Below are positions 17,122-26,727 of a stretch of 57,062 bases of DNA, piece after piece; position 1 is the first letter of the stretch; each line of letters begins with the position of its first letter. Made by a program: the position numbers and the translations under genes. The notes beneath the pieces are model-generated. The model worked only from the letters and a program-made list of their open reading frames with translations. It had not been told where the DNA came from and did no database searches. The stretch covers positions 1 through 57,062 of the forward strand of contig JANYHM010000065.1 of the NCBI GenBank assembly GCA_025359065.1, given 5' to 3'. This DNA comes from Synechococcales cyanobacterium GL140_1_metabinner_5_sub (GTDB lineage Bacteria; Cyanobacteriota; Cyanobacteriia; Cyanobacteriales; Chamaesiphonaceae).

Positions 17122-20100
17122 ATGGTGATGTCTGATGATAATTTTTTAGTGACTCAATGCGATCGATTGCGGACACTGAGTCAACAGCCGATCGACTACT
17201 GGCGCTGGATCTCCACTGACTCTGCCAACGCTCTAACCGATCGCTTTGATGATTGGCAGCCAGCAGAGTTAGATAGCAAAAAATACCTTAGCTGGCCTGC
17301 CGGTGAAGTGCGCTGGCTAGCAGCAAATATCGTGGTGCCCAGCAATTTGCAGGGATACCCTCTAAGTGGACACAGCCTGCGTTTGTCATTGGTCTGGTGG
17401 TCGATCAATACCCAAATATATGTTAACGGCCAGCTAGCCCAAGCAGGCGACCTTTTCGATGCCCGAGCCAGAGTCTTATTGGGTTCCTCGGTGCAGGCTG
17501 GAGATACCTGGGATGTGCGGATTCGCCTAGTCAGTCCGGGGCACGATCGAGGAGCTTTGATGCAGTCGATCGCTGTTTACGAATCACCCGATGCCCTCAA
17601 CCCTGAGCCAGGATTTATCGCCGATGAGATTGCGGTGGCTACCTCTTATGGTTTGCGGGAAGCCGCTGAGACATTAAAAACTCTAGACTGGAGTTTGCTT
17701 ACAACCGACGTAATCCAATTCACTCAGCAGCTACAGAGTATTCGCCAGCAGCTCGCCAGTCGCTTTAATAAAAAAGATGCCCAGATTTCTTTACTTGGTC
17801 ATGCTCACCTAGACATGGCTTGGTTATGGGAAGTCGCCGAAACCTGGGATGTGGCCGATCGCACCTTTAGTTCTGTGCTATCTCTCCAGTCCGAATTTCT
17901 GGAACTAACCTTTTGCCATACCAGCCCCGCCCTCTATGCCTGGATCGAAGAACATCGCCCAGCCTTATTTGACCGGATTCAAACCCAAGTAGCCAGTGGC
18001 CGTTGGGAAGTAGTGGGCGGAATGTGGATCGAGCCAGATTTGAACCTAATTAGTGGCGAATCGATCGCCCGCCAAATTATTTATGGACAGCGTTATGTTC
18101 AAGCCAAGTTTGGCCAGGTGAGCAAAGTTGCCTGGTTGCCCGATACCTTTGGGTTTTGTCAGCAGCTACCACAGTTTTTACAGCTTGGTCAAATTGACTA
18201 TTTTGTAACCCAAAAGTTTTTATGGAACGACACCAACCAGTTTCCCCATCAGATTTTTTGGTGGCAGAGTCTCGATGGTTCTAAGGTGCTGAGCTATATG
18301 TCTGCGCCGATCGGAGAAGGTATTGAACCAGTAAAAATCGCTGAATATGGTCGCAGGTGGCAACAGGAAACTGGTGATAACAATGCTTTGTGGCTCTGTG
18401 GCGTAGGCGATCACGGTGGTGGGCCTACCCGAGATATGCTGTTGGTGCAGCAGCGCTGGCAGACTTCGCCCCTTTGTCCGGCTTGGAATTTTACGACGGT
18501 AGAGAGCTATTTGGCTCCTCGGGCGACTGAAGATTTACCGATATGGGCAGATGAATTATATCTGGAGTTCCATCGAGGCTGCTATACCACCCATGCTGAG
18601 CAAAAAAGAGCGAATCGGCAGGCCGAAGATGCTCTGTATCAAGCCGAACTCTGGACTACGATCGAAGGCATTCTTACTGGCCATTGCAAAACCCATCCAG
18701 AAATTGAGCGGGCTTGGAAATTGGCGCTGTTTAATCAGTTTCATGACATTCTTCCTGGCAGTGCCATTCAGCCCGTCTACGTGAAAGCCAATCAAGAATG
18801 GCAAGAGGCCGCCAACATTACCGATTACTTAATTAGTCTGGCCACCATGGAAATTGCTTGCCATGTAGATACTTCAGCTCCGCCGCACCCCGAGGCTTTG
18901 CCCTTGATTGTATTTAATAGTTTAAATTGGACTCGATCGAGCGTCGTAGAATGGCCAATTCATTCTTCTAAAGAGTTCTATCAACTCTGGGACTGTCAGG
19001 GAAATTTGTTGCCTACGGATGACTTAGTTGGTAGCTCGATCGGTCTAGCGACCAATATTCCTGGCGTGGGCTATCGGTTATTTTGGTTAGTCCCAGTGGC
19101 CACTTTACCTGAGCCAGTGCTGCCAGATCATTGGTGTCTGGAAAACCCTCATCTCAAAGTTGCGATCGATCCCCAAACTGGTGATATTCAAAGTTTGTTT
19201 GATAAACAGCAACAGCTAGAAATTTTATCTAGTCCCGGCAATCAACTATTAGCCTATACTGATGCCGGTCAATATTGGGATGCTTGGAATATTGATCCTA
19301 ACTATGCTCAGCATCCTTTGCCCAGAGCAGAGCTACTATCCATTATGTGGCTCCATGATGGCTTGGTAGAACAGCGCTTGCAGGTCAAACGCCGTATCGG
19401 CAAATCGACTTTCACGCAGATTTATTTATTAGGTACTCAGTCTCGCCGGTTAGATATCGAAACTACGGTAGATTGGCAAGAAGAACATGTGTTAGTGAAA
19501 GCCTATTTTCCATTGGTTTGTAGTGCTAAGAATGTGACCTGCGAAGTGCCTTGTGGGGTGATCGATCGACCAACAGTTCCCTCAAGTGCCGCAGAAAAAG
19601 CTAAGTGGGAAATTCCAGCCTATCGCTGGGTGGATTTAACTGATCTGGATTTAAACTACGGAGTGAGTTTATTAAATGACTGCAAGTATGGCTATAGTTA
19701 TACTGCCAATTCCCTCAGCTTGTCTCTCTTGAGAGCTAGTACCTGGCCAGATCCAGTGGCTGATAAACAAATTCATAAATTTACTTATTCGGTCTATCCC
19801 CATCCCGGCAACTGGCAGGTGGCTCAGACAGTCCATCAAGGCTGCGAGTTGAATTCACCGGTGCAAAGTGTAGAAGTAGATCGATCGGTTGTGGGTACTT
19901 TAGCTACCAGTCAGAGTTTTGTTGATCTCGGTCAAAATAGTTTGGTGCTAATGGCACTGTATCCCTCCCAGCATCACTCAGAGACTAACAATAGCTTGGT
20001 ATTACGCTGTTATGAATCTGCGGGGCGCATGACTGATGCGGACTTTACTGGTAGTCTGCAAATTGTAGTAGATCAGTCTGTTGACCTCCTAGAAAAAGCC

Positions 20101-20193
20101 TTATCTGATCCAACCGCAAAACACCAAGTAATGCACTGGCAAATAAAATCTTGGTTAGTCAACTATCAAAACCCTAATATTCAGTATGTTTAG
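17122..20193 (+). CDS. Alpha-mannosidase, glycoside hydrolase family 38
   Basis: A 1023-residue retaining alpha-mannosidase. The zinc and active-site signature HAHLDMAWLWE is at 227-237, and the nucleophile region WLPDTFGF places Asp at 341. GWIEPD-like VVGGMWIEPDLNLISGE precedes it. The HRGCYTTHAEQKRANR zinc/helix region and HDILPGSAI near residue 550 also fit family 38. The C-terminal half is the beta-sandwich typical of the family. No signal peptide is seen, so it is cytoplasmic. It is a single gene. Alternative ATGs lie at 17122 and 17128. Confidence 0.93.
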   Translation: MVMSDDNFLVTQCDRLRTLSQQPIDYWRWISTDSANALTDRFDDWQPAELDSKKYLSWPAGEVRWLAANIVVPSNLQGYPLSGHSLRLSLVWWSINTQIYVNGQLAQAGDLFDARARVLLGSSVQAGDTWDVRIRLVSPGHDRGALMQSIAVYESPDALNPEPGFIADEIAVATSYGLREAAETLKTLDWSLLTTDVIQFTQQLQSIRQQLASRFNKKDAQISLLGHAHLDMAWLWEVAETWDVADRTFSSVLSLQSEFLELTFCHTSPALYAWIEEHRPALFDRIQTQVASGRWEVVGGMWIEPDLNLISGESIARQIIYGQRYVQAKFGQVSKVAWLPDTFGFCQQLPQFLQLGQIDYFVTQKFLWNDTNQFPHQIFWWQSLDGSKVLSYMSAPIGEGIEPVKIAEYGRRWQQETGDNNALWLCGVGDHGGGPTRDMLLVQQRWQTSPLCPAWNFTTVESYLAPRATEDLPIWADELYLEFHRGCYTTHAEQKRANRQAEDALYQAELWTTIEGILTGHCKTHPEIERAWKLALFNQFHDILPGSAIQPVYVKANQEWQEAANITDYLISLATMEIACHVDTSAPPHPEALPLIVFNSLNWTRSSVVEWPIHSSKEFYQLWDCQGNLLPTDDLVGSSIGLATNIPGVGYRLFWLVPVATLPEPVLPDHWCLENPHLKVAIDPQTGDIQSLFDKQQQLEILSSPGNQLLAYTDAGQYWDAWNIDPNYAQHPLPRAELLSIMWLHDGLVEQRLQVKRRIGKSTFTQIYLLGTQSRRLDIETTVDWQEEHVLVKAYFPLVCSAKNVTCEVPCGVIDRPTVPSSAAEKAKWEIPAYRWVDLTDLDLNYGVSLLNDCKYGYSYTANSLSLSLLRASTWPDPVADKQIHKFTYSVYPHPGNWQVAQTVHQGCELNSPVQSVEVDRSVVGTLATSQSFVDLGQNSLVLMALYPSQHHSETNNSLVLRCYESAGRMTDADFTGSLQIVVDQSVDLLEKALSDPTAKHQVMHWQIKSWLVNYQNPNIQYV

Positions 20194-20396
20194 AGATTGT
20201 TCCAGCAGAATGGCTGATGCTGAACTGCGGAAATATTGATGAATTTCAGTAGATTGATCGATTGCCATATTAGGAAAATCGTCACAATATATAGGAGAAA
20301 AATGGCACTTCCATGACAAGTTAAATCTTGAATTGGTGAATTGCCGATCTTAATTTCCAGAATACCTATCAACTTTTTGAGAGCAACCTTTTTAAC

Positions 20397-21650
20397 ATGG
20401 CAAATATATTCGGTGATTTATTGTTGGCCGACAGCTTGGTTGGCACTTTAGAAGACGATCGGATTTGGGGCTACGGCGGTAATGACACCATAAGCGGTGG
20501 CGGTGGTAATGACGGTCTAGATGGTGGCGACGACAATGATTCTATAGATGGTGGCCTTGGCAATGATTCCGTCTGGGGCGGAACTGGCAACGATACGCTG
20601 TTTGGTGGTGAAGGTGCCGATAGTTTAGATGGCAGCGATGGTAATGACCTGATTTTTGGTGGCAATGGTGATGATTACATCTGGGGCGGCCTGGGTGATG
20701 ACACTATTAATGGCGAAGCGGGTAATAACTCTTTAGATGGATTAGATGGCGATGATTTGATCATTGCTGGCAGTGGCAATGATTCGATCTGGGGTGGTGC
20801 AGGTAATGACTCCATCCAAGCTGGTGACGGTGATAATGCCATCGACGGTCGCGCAGACAAAGACGTGATTACTGCGGGCAGTGGTAATGACTCTATTTGG
20901 GGTGGCTTGGGCGATGACACTATTCGGGCTGGGGAAGGCAATAATTCTTTAGATGGTCAGGATGGCAATGATTTGATTGTGGCTGGTAACGGCAATGATT
21001 ATATTTGGGGCGGCGCTGGTAGCGACACCGTTCAAGGCGGCGACGGCATTAACGAAATTGATGGCCGCGATGACAATGACTTTTTGACTGGCGGCAAAGA
21101 TGCCGATCGAATTTGGGGCGGTGCTGGTAACGACTTTATTCAGGGTGGCGACGGCAACAACCAGCTAGACGGCGGAGATGGCAATGATTCGATTATTGCT
21201 GGCAATGGAGATGATTATATCTGGGGTGGCCTGGGTGATGATTCGATTATTGCTGGTAATGGCAACAATTTAATATCTGCTAGCTTTGGCAATGACACCC
21301 TGGTTGGTGGCAATGGTGATGATATTATCTTTGCTGCTGAAGGTGACGATTTGCTGTTTGGTGGCTTGGGCAATAATTATTTGAGTGGCGGCGAAGGTAA
21401 AGATACTTTCTCGATCTCGGCACCAGGCAGTGTATTTACTGGCTTGAATAATATTATTTCTGATTTCACGATCGGCGCTGATAATATTCGGCTACTTGGT
21501 CTAGGAGTTAGTAACTTTGGCCAGCTATCTATCACCCAGTCTGGCGCTAATGCGGTGGTGAGTAATACGGCTGGTCTGTCGATCGCTACCGTGTTAAATA
21601 CCGATAGCACTCAATTAACTGCCAGCAGCTTCAGCTATGCTTTGAGTTAA
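20397..21650 (+). CDS. Hemolysin-type calcium-binding repeat (RTX) protein
   Basis: A 417-residue acidic protein made mostly of GGxGxDx nonapeptides that form a Ca-binding beta-roll. Four nonapeptides make a 36-residue super-repeat starting at residues 23, 59, 95, 131, 167, 203, 239 and 275, each beginning (I/V)WG. After about residue 345 comes a non-repeat tail (FSISAPGSVFTGLNNIISDF...NIRLLGLG...) typical of type I secretion C-terminal regions. No N-terminal signal is present and no catalytic domain is fused. It is probably a secreted or surface protein. No type I exporter is adjacent. A strong terminator follows. Confidence 0.88.
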   Translation: MANIFGDLLLADSLVGTLEDDRIWGYGGNDTISGGGGNDGLDGGDDNDSIDGGLGNDSVWGGTGNDTLFGGEGADSLDGSDGNDLIFGGNGDDYIWGGLGDDTINGEAGNNSLDGLDGDDLIIAGSGNDSIWGGAGNDSIQAGDGDNAIDGRADKDVITAGSGNDSIWGGLGDDTIRAGEGNNSLDGQDGNDLIVAGNGNDYIWGGAGSDTVQGGDGINEIDGRDDNDFLTGGKDADRIWGGAGNDFIQGGDGNNQLDGGDGNDSIIAGNGDDYIWGGLGDDSIIAGNGNNLISASFGNDTLVGGNGDDIIFAAEGDDLLFGGLGNNYLSGGEGKDTFSISAPGSVFTGLNNIISDFTIGADNIRLLGLGVSNFGQLSITQSGANAVVSNTAGLSIATVLNTDSTQLTASSFSYALS

Positions 21651-21679
21651 ATTTCATCAGATGCTTTTCTAGATCATAG

Positions 21680-21712
21680 CAAAAAGCCCTTTCGTAAATG
21701 AAAGGGCTTTTT
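21680..21712. terminator. Bidirectional intrinsic terminator
   Basis: AAAAAGCCCTTTC (21681-21693) and GAAAGGGCTTTTT (21700-21712) are perfect inverted repeats with a six-base loop and flanking A and T runs. It separates the convergent RTX gene and membrane-protein gene. Confidence 0.93.
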
Positions 21713-21728
21713 GAATTCAACTGAAAAA

Positions 21729-22289
21729 TTAATTTGCTGATACCAATCTGCGGTAAGTTGTACCCAATACTGTAGCCATCAAAGTAATTTTTAGAGCTTC
21801 TAGAACCCAATAAACCACGTGCATTTGGTTCATGCCAGGAGGTGCATCGACAACTATAGTGCTGTGCATTTGCAGGTTTTCTAAGCCACCATTTACTATA
21901 TTGGCACTATCTATCATATTGAGATCAATGCTCAGACCGCCCATTTGCGGAGTCAGAATGAAAGTGTAGCAAAGAGCAATCAGCAGCAGCAAAGCGCTGG
22001 AAACACCTACTTCAATTTTTTGTTTGCTTTCCAATACATTGGATTTCCATAGCCACAGACCACCAGACAGCGCTACCGCACCACAGATCAACTCAATGCG
22101 ATTAAAGATCGAAAAGAGCGTGTACCCTACAGCTCCAAAGTTAGGAGTGTTCATCATCCCGCTGAAATACATGCTGGGCATGATTGTAAAGTCAATCAAC
22201 AGCGTCGCACTCAACCAAAAGCCCAAAACTCCTGCGATCGCAGTCAGCCAAGCTTGACCATTGTTTTTAGCTACATATGCGTAAGCCAT
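21729..22289 (-). CDS. Four-helix membrane protein of unknown function (DUF4149-like)
   Basis: A 186-residue protein with four predicted membrane segments (about 13-36, 54-76, 93-113 and 158-178). Polar features include FTIMPSMYFSGMM after the first helix, RIELICG in the second and TPQMGGL after the third. The pattern recalls DUF4149/TMEM205-like proteins, but I am not certain of the family. It is divergent from the ferredoxin gene across a 224-base gap. Confidence 0.55.
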   Translation of the reverse strand: MAYAYVAKNNGQAWLTAIAGVLGFWLSATLLIDFTIMPSMYFSGMMNTPNFGAVGYTLFSIFNRIELICGAVALSGGLWLWKSNVLESKQKIEVGVSSALLLLIALCYTFILTPQMGGLSIDLNMIDSANIVNGGLENLQMHSTIVVDAPPGMNQMHVVYWVLEALKITLMATVLGTTYRRLVSAN

Positions 22290-22513
22290 ACATCTTAACT
22301 CCTAAGAACGACTAAAACTGCCGTAGAATCTTTATCATACCCAGAATTATTAGCGTCAAGTAATAACTTTTACATCGAATAGGTCAAGCAATGTAAAGCT
22401 TTCGGTGCCAAGAAACTAATGAGTTGGCGACTACCTGCAACCGATATTAAACTGAGGATATTCAAGATTAAGGATATTCCAAGCCAGCGACCTCAGTTAA
22501 AGCGTTCATAACA

Positions 22514-22747
22514 ATGTTAGTTAAAGTTAAATTCTCACCCGATAATATTGTGGTCGAAGCCGAAGCCGGTGAGCCATTGTTAAACGTGGCTAAGCGTGCT
22601 GGAGTTTCGATTCCTACTGGCTGCCTCTCCGGCTCTTGCTTTGCCTGCGAAGTAGAAATGGCCGACCAACCAGTGCGTGCCTGTATTACTGGTGTGCCCA
22701 GTCAAGCCGAAGTAACGATCGCCCTTTATGAGGACACCCTATGGTGA
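22514..22747 (+). CDS. Short plant-type [2Fe-2S] ferredoxin-like protein
   Basis: A 77-residue ferredoxin fold with cluster ligands at Cys37, Cys42 and Cys45 (GCLSGSCFACEVE) and Cys56 (VRACIT). Plant-type ferredoxins are about 97 residues and have about 29 residues before the fourth Cys. Here only 10 separate them, so this is the shortened fer2 form. It overlaps the next gene by seven bases, so the two are probably translated together. The partner suggests electron delivery to, or assembly of, a haem or oxygen-handling protein. Confidence 0.82.
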   Translation: MLVKVKFSPDNIVVEAEAGEPLLNVAKRAGVSIPTGCLSGSCFACEVEMADQPVRACITGVPSQAEVTIALYEDTLW

Positions 22748-23586
22748 ACACCGCCGAATTAATCGCCCAAGATTTTACGCCATCTCCGCTGGAGTATCGT
22801 ACCTGGTCAGTAGAGCGCAAGCTCAACTTTATCTGGTCGCGCATTGCTGCATCAGAATATGAAGATCTGCCGTCTTTCCAGCCGATTGATGTCTTGGGTC
22901 TACTCTTTACGCCCTTACGCAAAAAAATGGATGATCGAGTAGATGAATCTCCAGCAGGTTGGCGGAAGGCTATTCATGCCCATGGCACCGTGGCTCAAGT
23001 TGAATATGTTTCTACTGGCGATCATTCCTACACTGGGCTTTGGCAAGGAGCTACTGGCTTGGTGCGCTTATCTGTTACCGGAGACCCAGCCAAACGAGGA
23101 TTTGCCCCTGGTTTGGCGCTCAAAATGCTAGTGACTGGCCAAGATAGCGCCAACTTCTCAGCTCTCTATACCCTCAACGGCCAAGGTCAAGACCATAACT
23201 TTTTTGCTCATTCTCTCTCTAACATTGTGCCGGTGGTGAATGAATTTGGACCAAAATTTATCAATGGCATTTTTCGGCGGGTGACTCGCTATCCCACCAA
23301 GCTTTCTCTGCAAGACTTTGGCGTGTTTGATCGATCTGGTAATGCTACAAATAGCCCCAATTCTCCAGAACAAGTTTCCTTAGTTCCAGAGCTAGACTTC
23401 TCTAGTAATCCCCATGATTTCCGGGAAGATTTAACGACAATACCAGTAAATACCAAAATCTTCACCATAATGACGTGTGATTCCAGCCAAGTGATTGGTC
23501 ATTTAGTAACCAAGTCTAAATTTGTGGCCTCCGCTTACGGCGATCGGCAGCTATTTTTCCGGCACCACCGTTTTCGAGATGCTTAA
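22741..23586 (+). CDS. Catalase-superfamily-like protein (short, no evident proximal Tyr motif)
   Basis: A 281-residue protein. IHAHGTVAQVEYV (78-90) aligns with the catalase motif that holds the distal catalytic His (here His79). The stretch GATGLVRLSVTGDPAKRGFAPGLALKML resembles the following catalase strand region, given in shape only. The usual C-terminal haem-ligand motif (RxxxYxDTQ) is not visible and the length is about half that of a typical catalase, nearer to catalase-related minimal proteins. It overlaps a ferredoxin gene. Haem binding is an inference. Its stop abuts that of the next, convergent gene. Confidence 0.5.
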   Translation: MVNTAELIAQDFTPSPLEYRTWSVERKLNFIWSRIAASEYEDLPSFQPIDVLGLLFTPLRKKMDDRVDESPAGWRKAIHAHGTVAQVEYVSTGDHSYTGLWQGATGLVRLSVTGDPAKRGFAPGLALKMLVTGQDSANFSALYTLNGQGQDHNFFAHSLSNIVPVVNEFGPKFINGIFRRVTRYPTKLSLQDFGVFDRSGNATNSPNSPEQVSLVPELDFSSNPHDFREDLTTIPVNTKIFTIMTCDSSQVIGHLVTKSKFVASAYGDRQLFFRHHRFRDA

Positions 23587-25050
23587 TTAAACTAACACCT
23601 TAGTTTTAGATTTGGACTTTTTAGCTAAAATTTGTTTGAGCAAAGAAGTATCAATCTTGCCAAAGTGGATTGTGCTAGCAATGTGCCAGTTCTCTAGCAG
23701 TTTGATCAGCCAAGAAACATCGTCTTGAGGACTGGCATAATAATGGTTAAACAAAATAGCTAAACGATGATTGAGAGAGGTCTGAGCTTTGGGACAGATC
23801 AAAATAATCTTTAGAATCAAGCTCACCGTAGCAGTGGATCCAATATTGGATACCAAGTTAATCAATACCATATGATTAGGGCGTTCGGCGCTGTCAATTA
23901 CTAAAAAATTCAGCAGTTGAGTGTAAGTGCGTACTTTTGACAGCTCATCAAGAAGCTTAGAATGATTTTCGGGAATAACCCCCCGCAAATATTCCTTCAA
24001 TTTTGCCTTAAAACCATTTTGAGCTTGGCTGGCTGGATCTAAATCGGTAATTAGATACTTATAGAGCAACTCCTTAAAATCGACAAAAGTTAGACCAGAG
24101 TGAATCTGTGCTTGAAAGCTACAGGCACTGTCCCAAGGATTTTCGCTGCCATGGCGAGAATTACTCACAAAAGTTTGGAGGGCGCTGCCCAAATCGCGGC
24201 TCTTGAGTAAGCTGGGATTGATTACTGGGTCGATCAACTTTTGGGGGTCAGGATTTTGGCGCAAAGAAGCTTTGCGAATTTGAAAAGTTAGATACTTAGA
24301 AAGCTTAAACTCGTAGTCCCGTTGGGCACGACGCTTAGTTTTTTGAATAATCTCTAAATACTCCACAGTGGCATCTTCTGCCAGCAAGCTGGATTCATAC
24401 AAAAAAGGGTAGCGATCGAGCACATAAGCTAGCGGCGCTTGACCATCGGTGCTGGTCGATTGGCGAGTCACAACTATTTGCAGTTTCAACAGCCGCTGAT
24501 AGTAGACATCTTGAATATATAGCTTCCAAAGTTGATGCAGACGGCGGGGCAGTTTGGCATAGATCTGTTCTTTGGTATCGCCAATTTTGCCAATCATATC
24601 GATGAGTTGGCTGATCAGTGAGGGTTTGCCATCTATTAGCCACACAGTAATTACTTGATGGCAAACCTGATCTAAAATGCGCAAGAAATCTCTTTGGGCG
24701 CTTTTTTCTTTCGACAGAGCAATCGCTTCGATCGCCGCCGAAATTTCTGGGTCATTAATGCCTTTGCCTTCCACCATCAATCTTTGGAAGGTCAATAAGA
24801 CATCTTCATCGGCAGCTTCATTGAGGCTCTTTGCCAACCAACTGCAAATGGATTGTTCTGTCTGCGGTGTCATCCGTTCGTAAGAAGTAACCACTGAATT
24901 AATATCCCCTAGCGATGTCCCAATTAAAATTAAAGATTGCCAATCTTCTTGTTTATCATGCCCATCTGGTGATGGAAAATATCGCAGGTTTACAGTTTTG
25001 CTCTTCCCGAAGTGGCCGATCGATGATAACTTAGGCTTCAGAAAGCGCAA
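23587..25050 (-). CDS. Large conserved-looking protein of unknown function
   Basis: A 487-residue, mostly alpha-helical protein without membrane segments, signal peptide or a motif I recognise. It contains helical repeats such as LLTFQRLMVEGKGI, FLRILDQVCHQVITVWL and LTFVDFKELLYKYLITDL, which suggest an armadillo/HEAT-like or other helical scaffold. It has a basic C-terminus (KQILAKKSKSKTKVLV). Its stop touches the stop of the catalase-like gene, with no room for a terminator. It is divergent from the hydrolase gene by 20 bases. Confidence 0.7.
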   Translation of the reverse strand: MRFLKPKLSSIGHFGKSKTVNLRYFPSPDGHDKQEDWQSLILIGTSLGDINSVVTSYERMTPQTEQSICSWLAKSLNEAADEDVLLTFQRLMVEGKGINDPEISAAIEAIALSKEKSAQRDFLRILDQVCHQVITVWLIDGKPSLISQLIDMIGKIGDTKEQIYAKLPRRLHQLWKLYIQDVYYQRLLKLQIVVTRQSTSTDGQAPLAYVLDRYPFLYESSLLAEDATVEYLEIIQKTKRRAQRDYEFKLSKYLTFQIRKASLRQNPDPQKLIDPVINPSLLKSRDLGSALQTFVSNSRHGSENPWDSACSFQAQIHSGLTFVDFKELLYKYLITDLDPASQAQNGFKAKLKEYLRGVIPENHSKLLDELSKVRTYTQLLNFLVIDSAERPNHMVLINLVSNIGSTATVSLILKIILICPKAQTSLNHRLAILFNHYYASPQDDVSWLIKLLENWHIASTIHFGKIDTSLLKQILAKKSKSKTKVLV

Positions 25051-25070
25051 CCAGACAGCAGATCATATTT

Positions 25071-25850
25071 ATGGCCGTACCAGAAATTAACGCAATTCAA
25101 CTTGGTCGTGGCGGACATCCGCTGCTCATGATGCACGGCTGGGGACAGAACCTGCGGGCATTACAGCCCATGGCAGAGCTGTTAGCCGATAGCTCGGCAT
25201 ATAATGGCGGCGATCGAGCAAATATTCATGTTTTAGATTTACCGGGCTTTGGTAAGACACCACCGCCACCAGAAGATTGGAACACTACTCAATATGCCGA
25301 TCGAGTCTTGGCCTATTTAGATGAGAAAAAAATTGATCGCACTGATTTGCTTGGACATTCTTTTGGTGGCCGGGTATCTATGCGGCTGGCTCACAAATAT
25401 CCCGATCGGGTGCGTTCGATCGTGATGATTAACTCCGGTGGCTTGCAGCGCCAAAGAACTTGGCAGCAGTCTCTGCGCAGTCAATGGATTAAAACCATGC
25501 GCTCAGCTTTTAAGATCTCACCGATAAATCGCCAGGAGTTGTTAGATTGGCACAGCCAAAAGTATGGCTCTCGTGATTATTTAAATGCCGGTGTGCTGCG
25601 CGGCACCATGGTCAAAACCGTCAGCGAAGATGTCACAGAGATTGTCAAGCAAATCAAGGCACCAGTGCTGCTGCTATGGGGCGAAAAAGACACCGAAACC
25701 CCGGTAGAAATGGCTCACCGCTACCACTCTCTGTTTCCTAATTCTGAACTAATCACCGTCCCCCGCCGCGATCACTTTATATACCAAGCAGAGGGCGCAC
25801 ATTTATGTGCCTACTATGTGCAGAATTTCTTGGCCAAACAGGCGGCTTGA
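25071..25850 (+). CDS. Alpha/beta hydrolase
   Basis: A 259-residue hydrolase with a complete triad: nucleophile Ser in LLGHSFGGRVS, Asp in LLWGEKDTETP and His in RRDHFIYQ. The oxyanion strand is MMHGWGQN. A cap region lies between about 125 and 190. The substrate cannot be told from sequence. It ends in a strong hairpin shared with pstB. Confidence 0.9.
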   Translation: MAVPEINAIQLGRGGHPLLMMHGWGQNLRALQPMAELLADSSAYNGGDRANIHVLDLPGFGKTPPPPEDWNTTQYADRVLAYLDEKKIDRTDLLGHSFGGRVSMRLAHKYPDRVRSIVMINSGGLQRQRTWQQSLRSQWIKTMRSAFKISPINRQELLDWHSQKYGSRDYLNAGVLRGTMVKTVSEDVTEIVKQIKAPVLLLWGEKDTETPVEMAHRYHSLFPNSELITVPRRDHFIYQAEGAHLCAYYVQNFLAKQAA

Positions 25851-25869
25851 TTCATTAAAATATCCACAA

Positions 25870-25902
25870 AGAACCCTGTCTTAAAAGTTAAGACAGGGTT
25901 CT
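25870..25902. terminator. Bidirectional hairpin terminator
   Basis: AGAACCCTGTCTTAA (25870-25884) and TTAAGACAGGGTTCT (25888-25902) form a perfect 15-bp stem with a three-base loop. It sits between the convergent hydrolase and pstB genes. T-runs are weak on both sides, but the stem is long. Confidence 0.75.
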
Positions 25903-25916
25903 GGCTTCACGTAATT

Positions 25917-26711
25917 TTAGCCAAAACGACCGCTTACATAATCCGCAGTCTGCTGTTGAGCAGGCTGAGTAAATATTTGGGAAGTTTCGTTAAACTCCAC
26001 CATCTCACCCAAGTACATAAATGCAGTGAAGTCGGAAACCCGAGCGGCCTGCTGCATACTGTGGGTAACAATCAAAATTGTTACCCGTTCTTTTAGTTCA
26101 CCAATCAGCTCTTCAATGCTGGCAGTGGCGATCGGATCCAAAGCCGAAGTTGGTTCGTCCAACAACAAAATCTCGGGAGTAGTCGCTAAAGCCCGGGCAA
26201 TACACAGACGCTGCTGCTGACCACCAGAAAGATTAGAAGCCAAATCGTTTAGCCGATCTTTCACTTCTTTCCACAGAGCAGCGTTTTGCAGAGCTTCTTC
26301 CACCTTTTGTTCTAGGACAGCGCGGTTCTTCTCGCCTCGTACCCGTAGACCATAGGCCACATTTTCAAAGATAGATTTAGGAAAAGGATTAGGTTTTTGA
26401 AAAACCATGCTCACTCGCATTCTGACTTCGATCGGGTCTACTTTGCGACCTAGTAAATTCACACCTTGATCTGTCCAGATATCGCCTTCGTAACGGTTGC
26501 CGGGATACAAATCGTGCATCCGGTTAAAACAACGTAGCAGAGTGGTTTTGCCACAGCCCGAAGGGCCAATCATGGCAGTCACCTTTCGATCGAACACTGG
26601 CATGTTGATCTTTTTCAGGGCGTGAACAGTGCCGCCATAAAAGAAATCCAACTTGTCTACTTCAGCTTTTTTTAGCAGTTCGGTCTGATTTGGATTGTAC
26701 ATATTTATCAT
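25917..26711 (-). CDS. pstB: Phosphate ABC transporter ATP-binding protein PstB
   Basis: A 264-residue ATPase with Walker [11 protein letters not shown]-loop [12 protein letters not shown], signature LSGGQQQR, Walker [14 protein letters not shown] and H-loop [19 protein letters not shown] and the RMHDLYP segment are diagnostic for PstB. It is the last gene of pstSCAB, 16 bases after pstA. Confidence 0.97.
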   Translation of the reverse strand: MINMYNPNQTELLKKAEVDKLDFFYGGTVHALKKINMPVFDRKVTAMIGPSGCGKTTLLRCFNRMHDLYPGNRYEGDIWTDQGVNLLGRKVDPIEVRMRVSMVFQKPNPFPKSIFENVAYGLRVRGEKNRAVLEQKVEEALQNAALWKEVKDRLNDLASNLSGGQQQRLCIARALATTPEILLLDEPTSALDPIATASIEELIGELKERVTILIVTHSMQQAARVSDFTAFMYLGEMVEFNETSQIFTQPAQQQTADYVSGRFG

Positions 26712-26727
26712 TCTGGATAGTTAGATC

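Noticed and set aside
20471..20941. Long Ser/Pro-rich open frames on the minus strand within the RTX gene.
   Set aside because: They are antisense images of the GGNGND repeats and vanish as coding candidates when the RTX frame is accepted.
22360..22373. GTAATAACTTTTAC, matching the NtcA pattern GTA-N8-TAC, between two divergent genes.
   Set aside because: Such a loose pattern is expected about a dozen times by chance in this window, and no -10 box is correctly placed.
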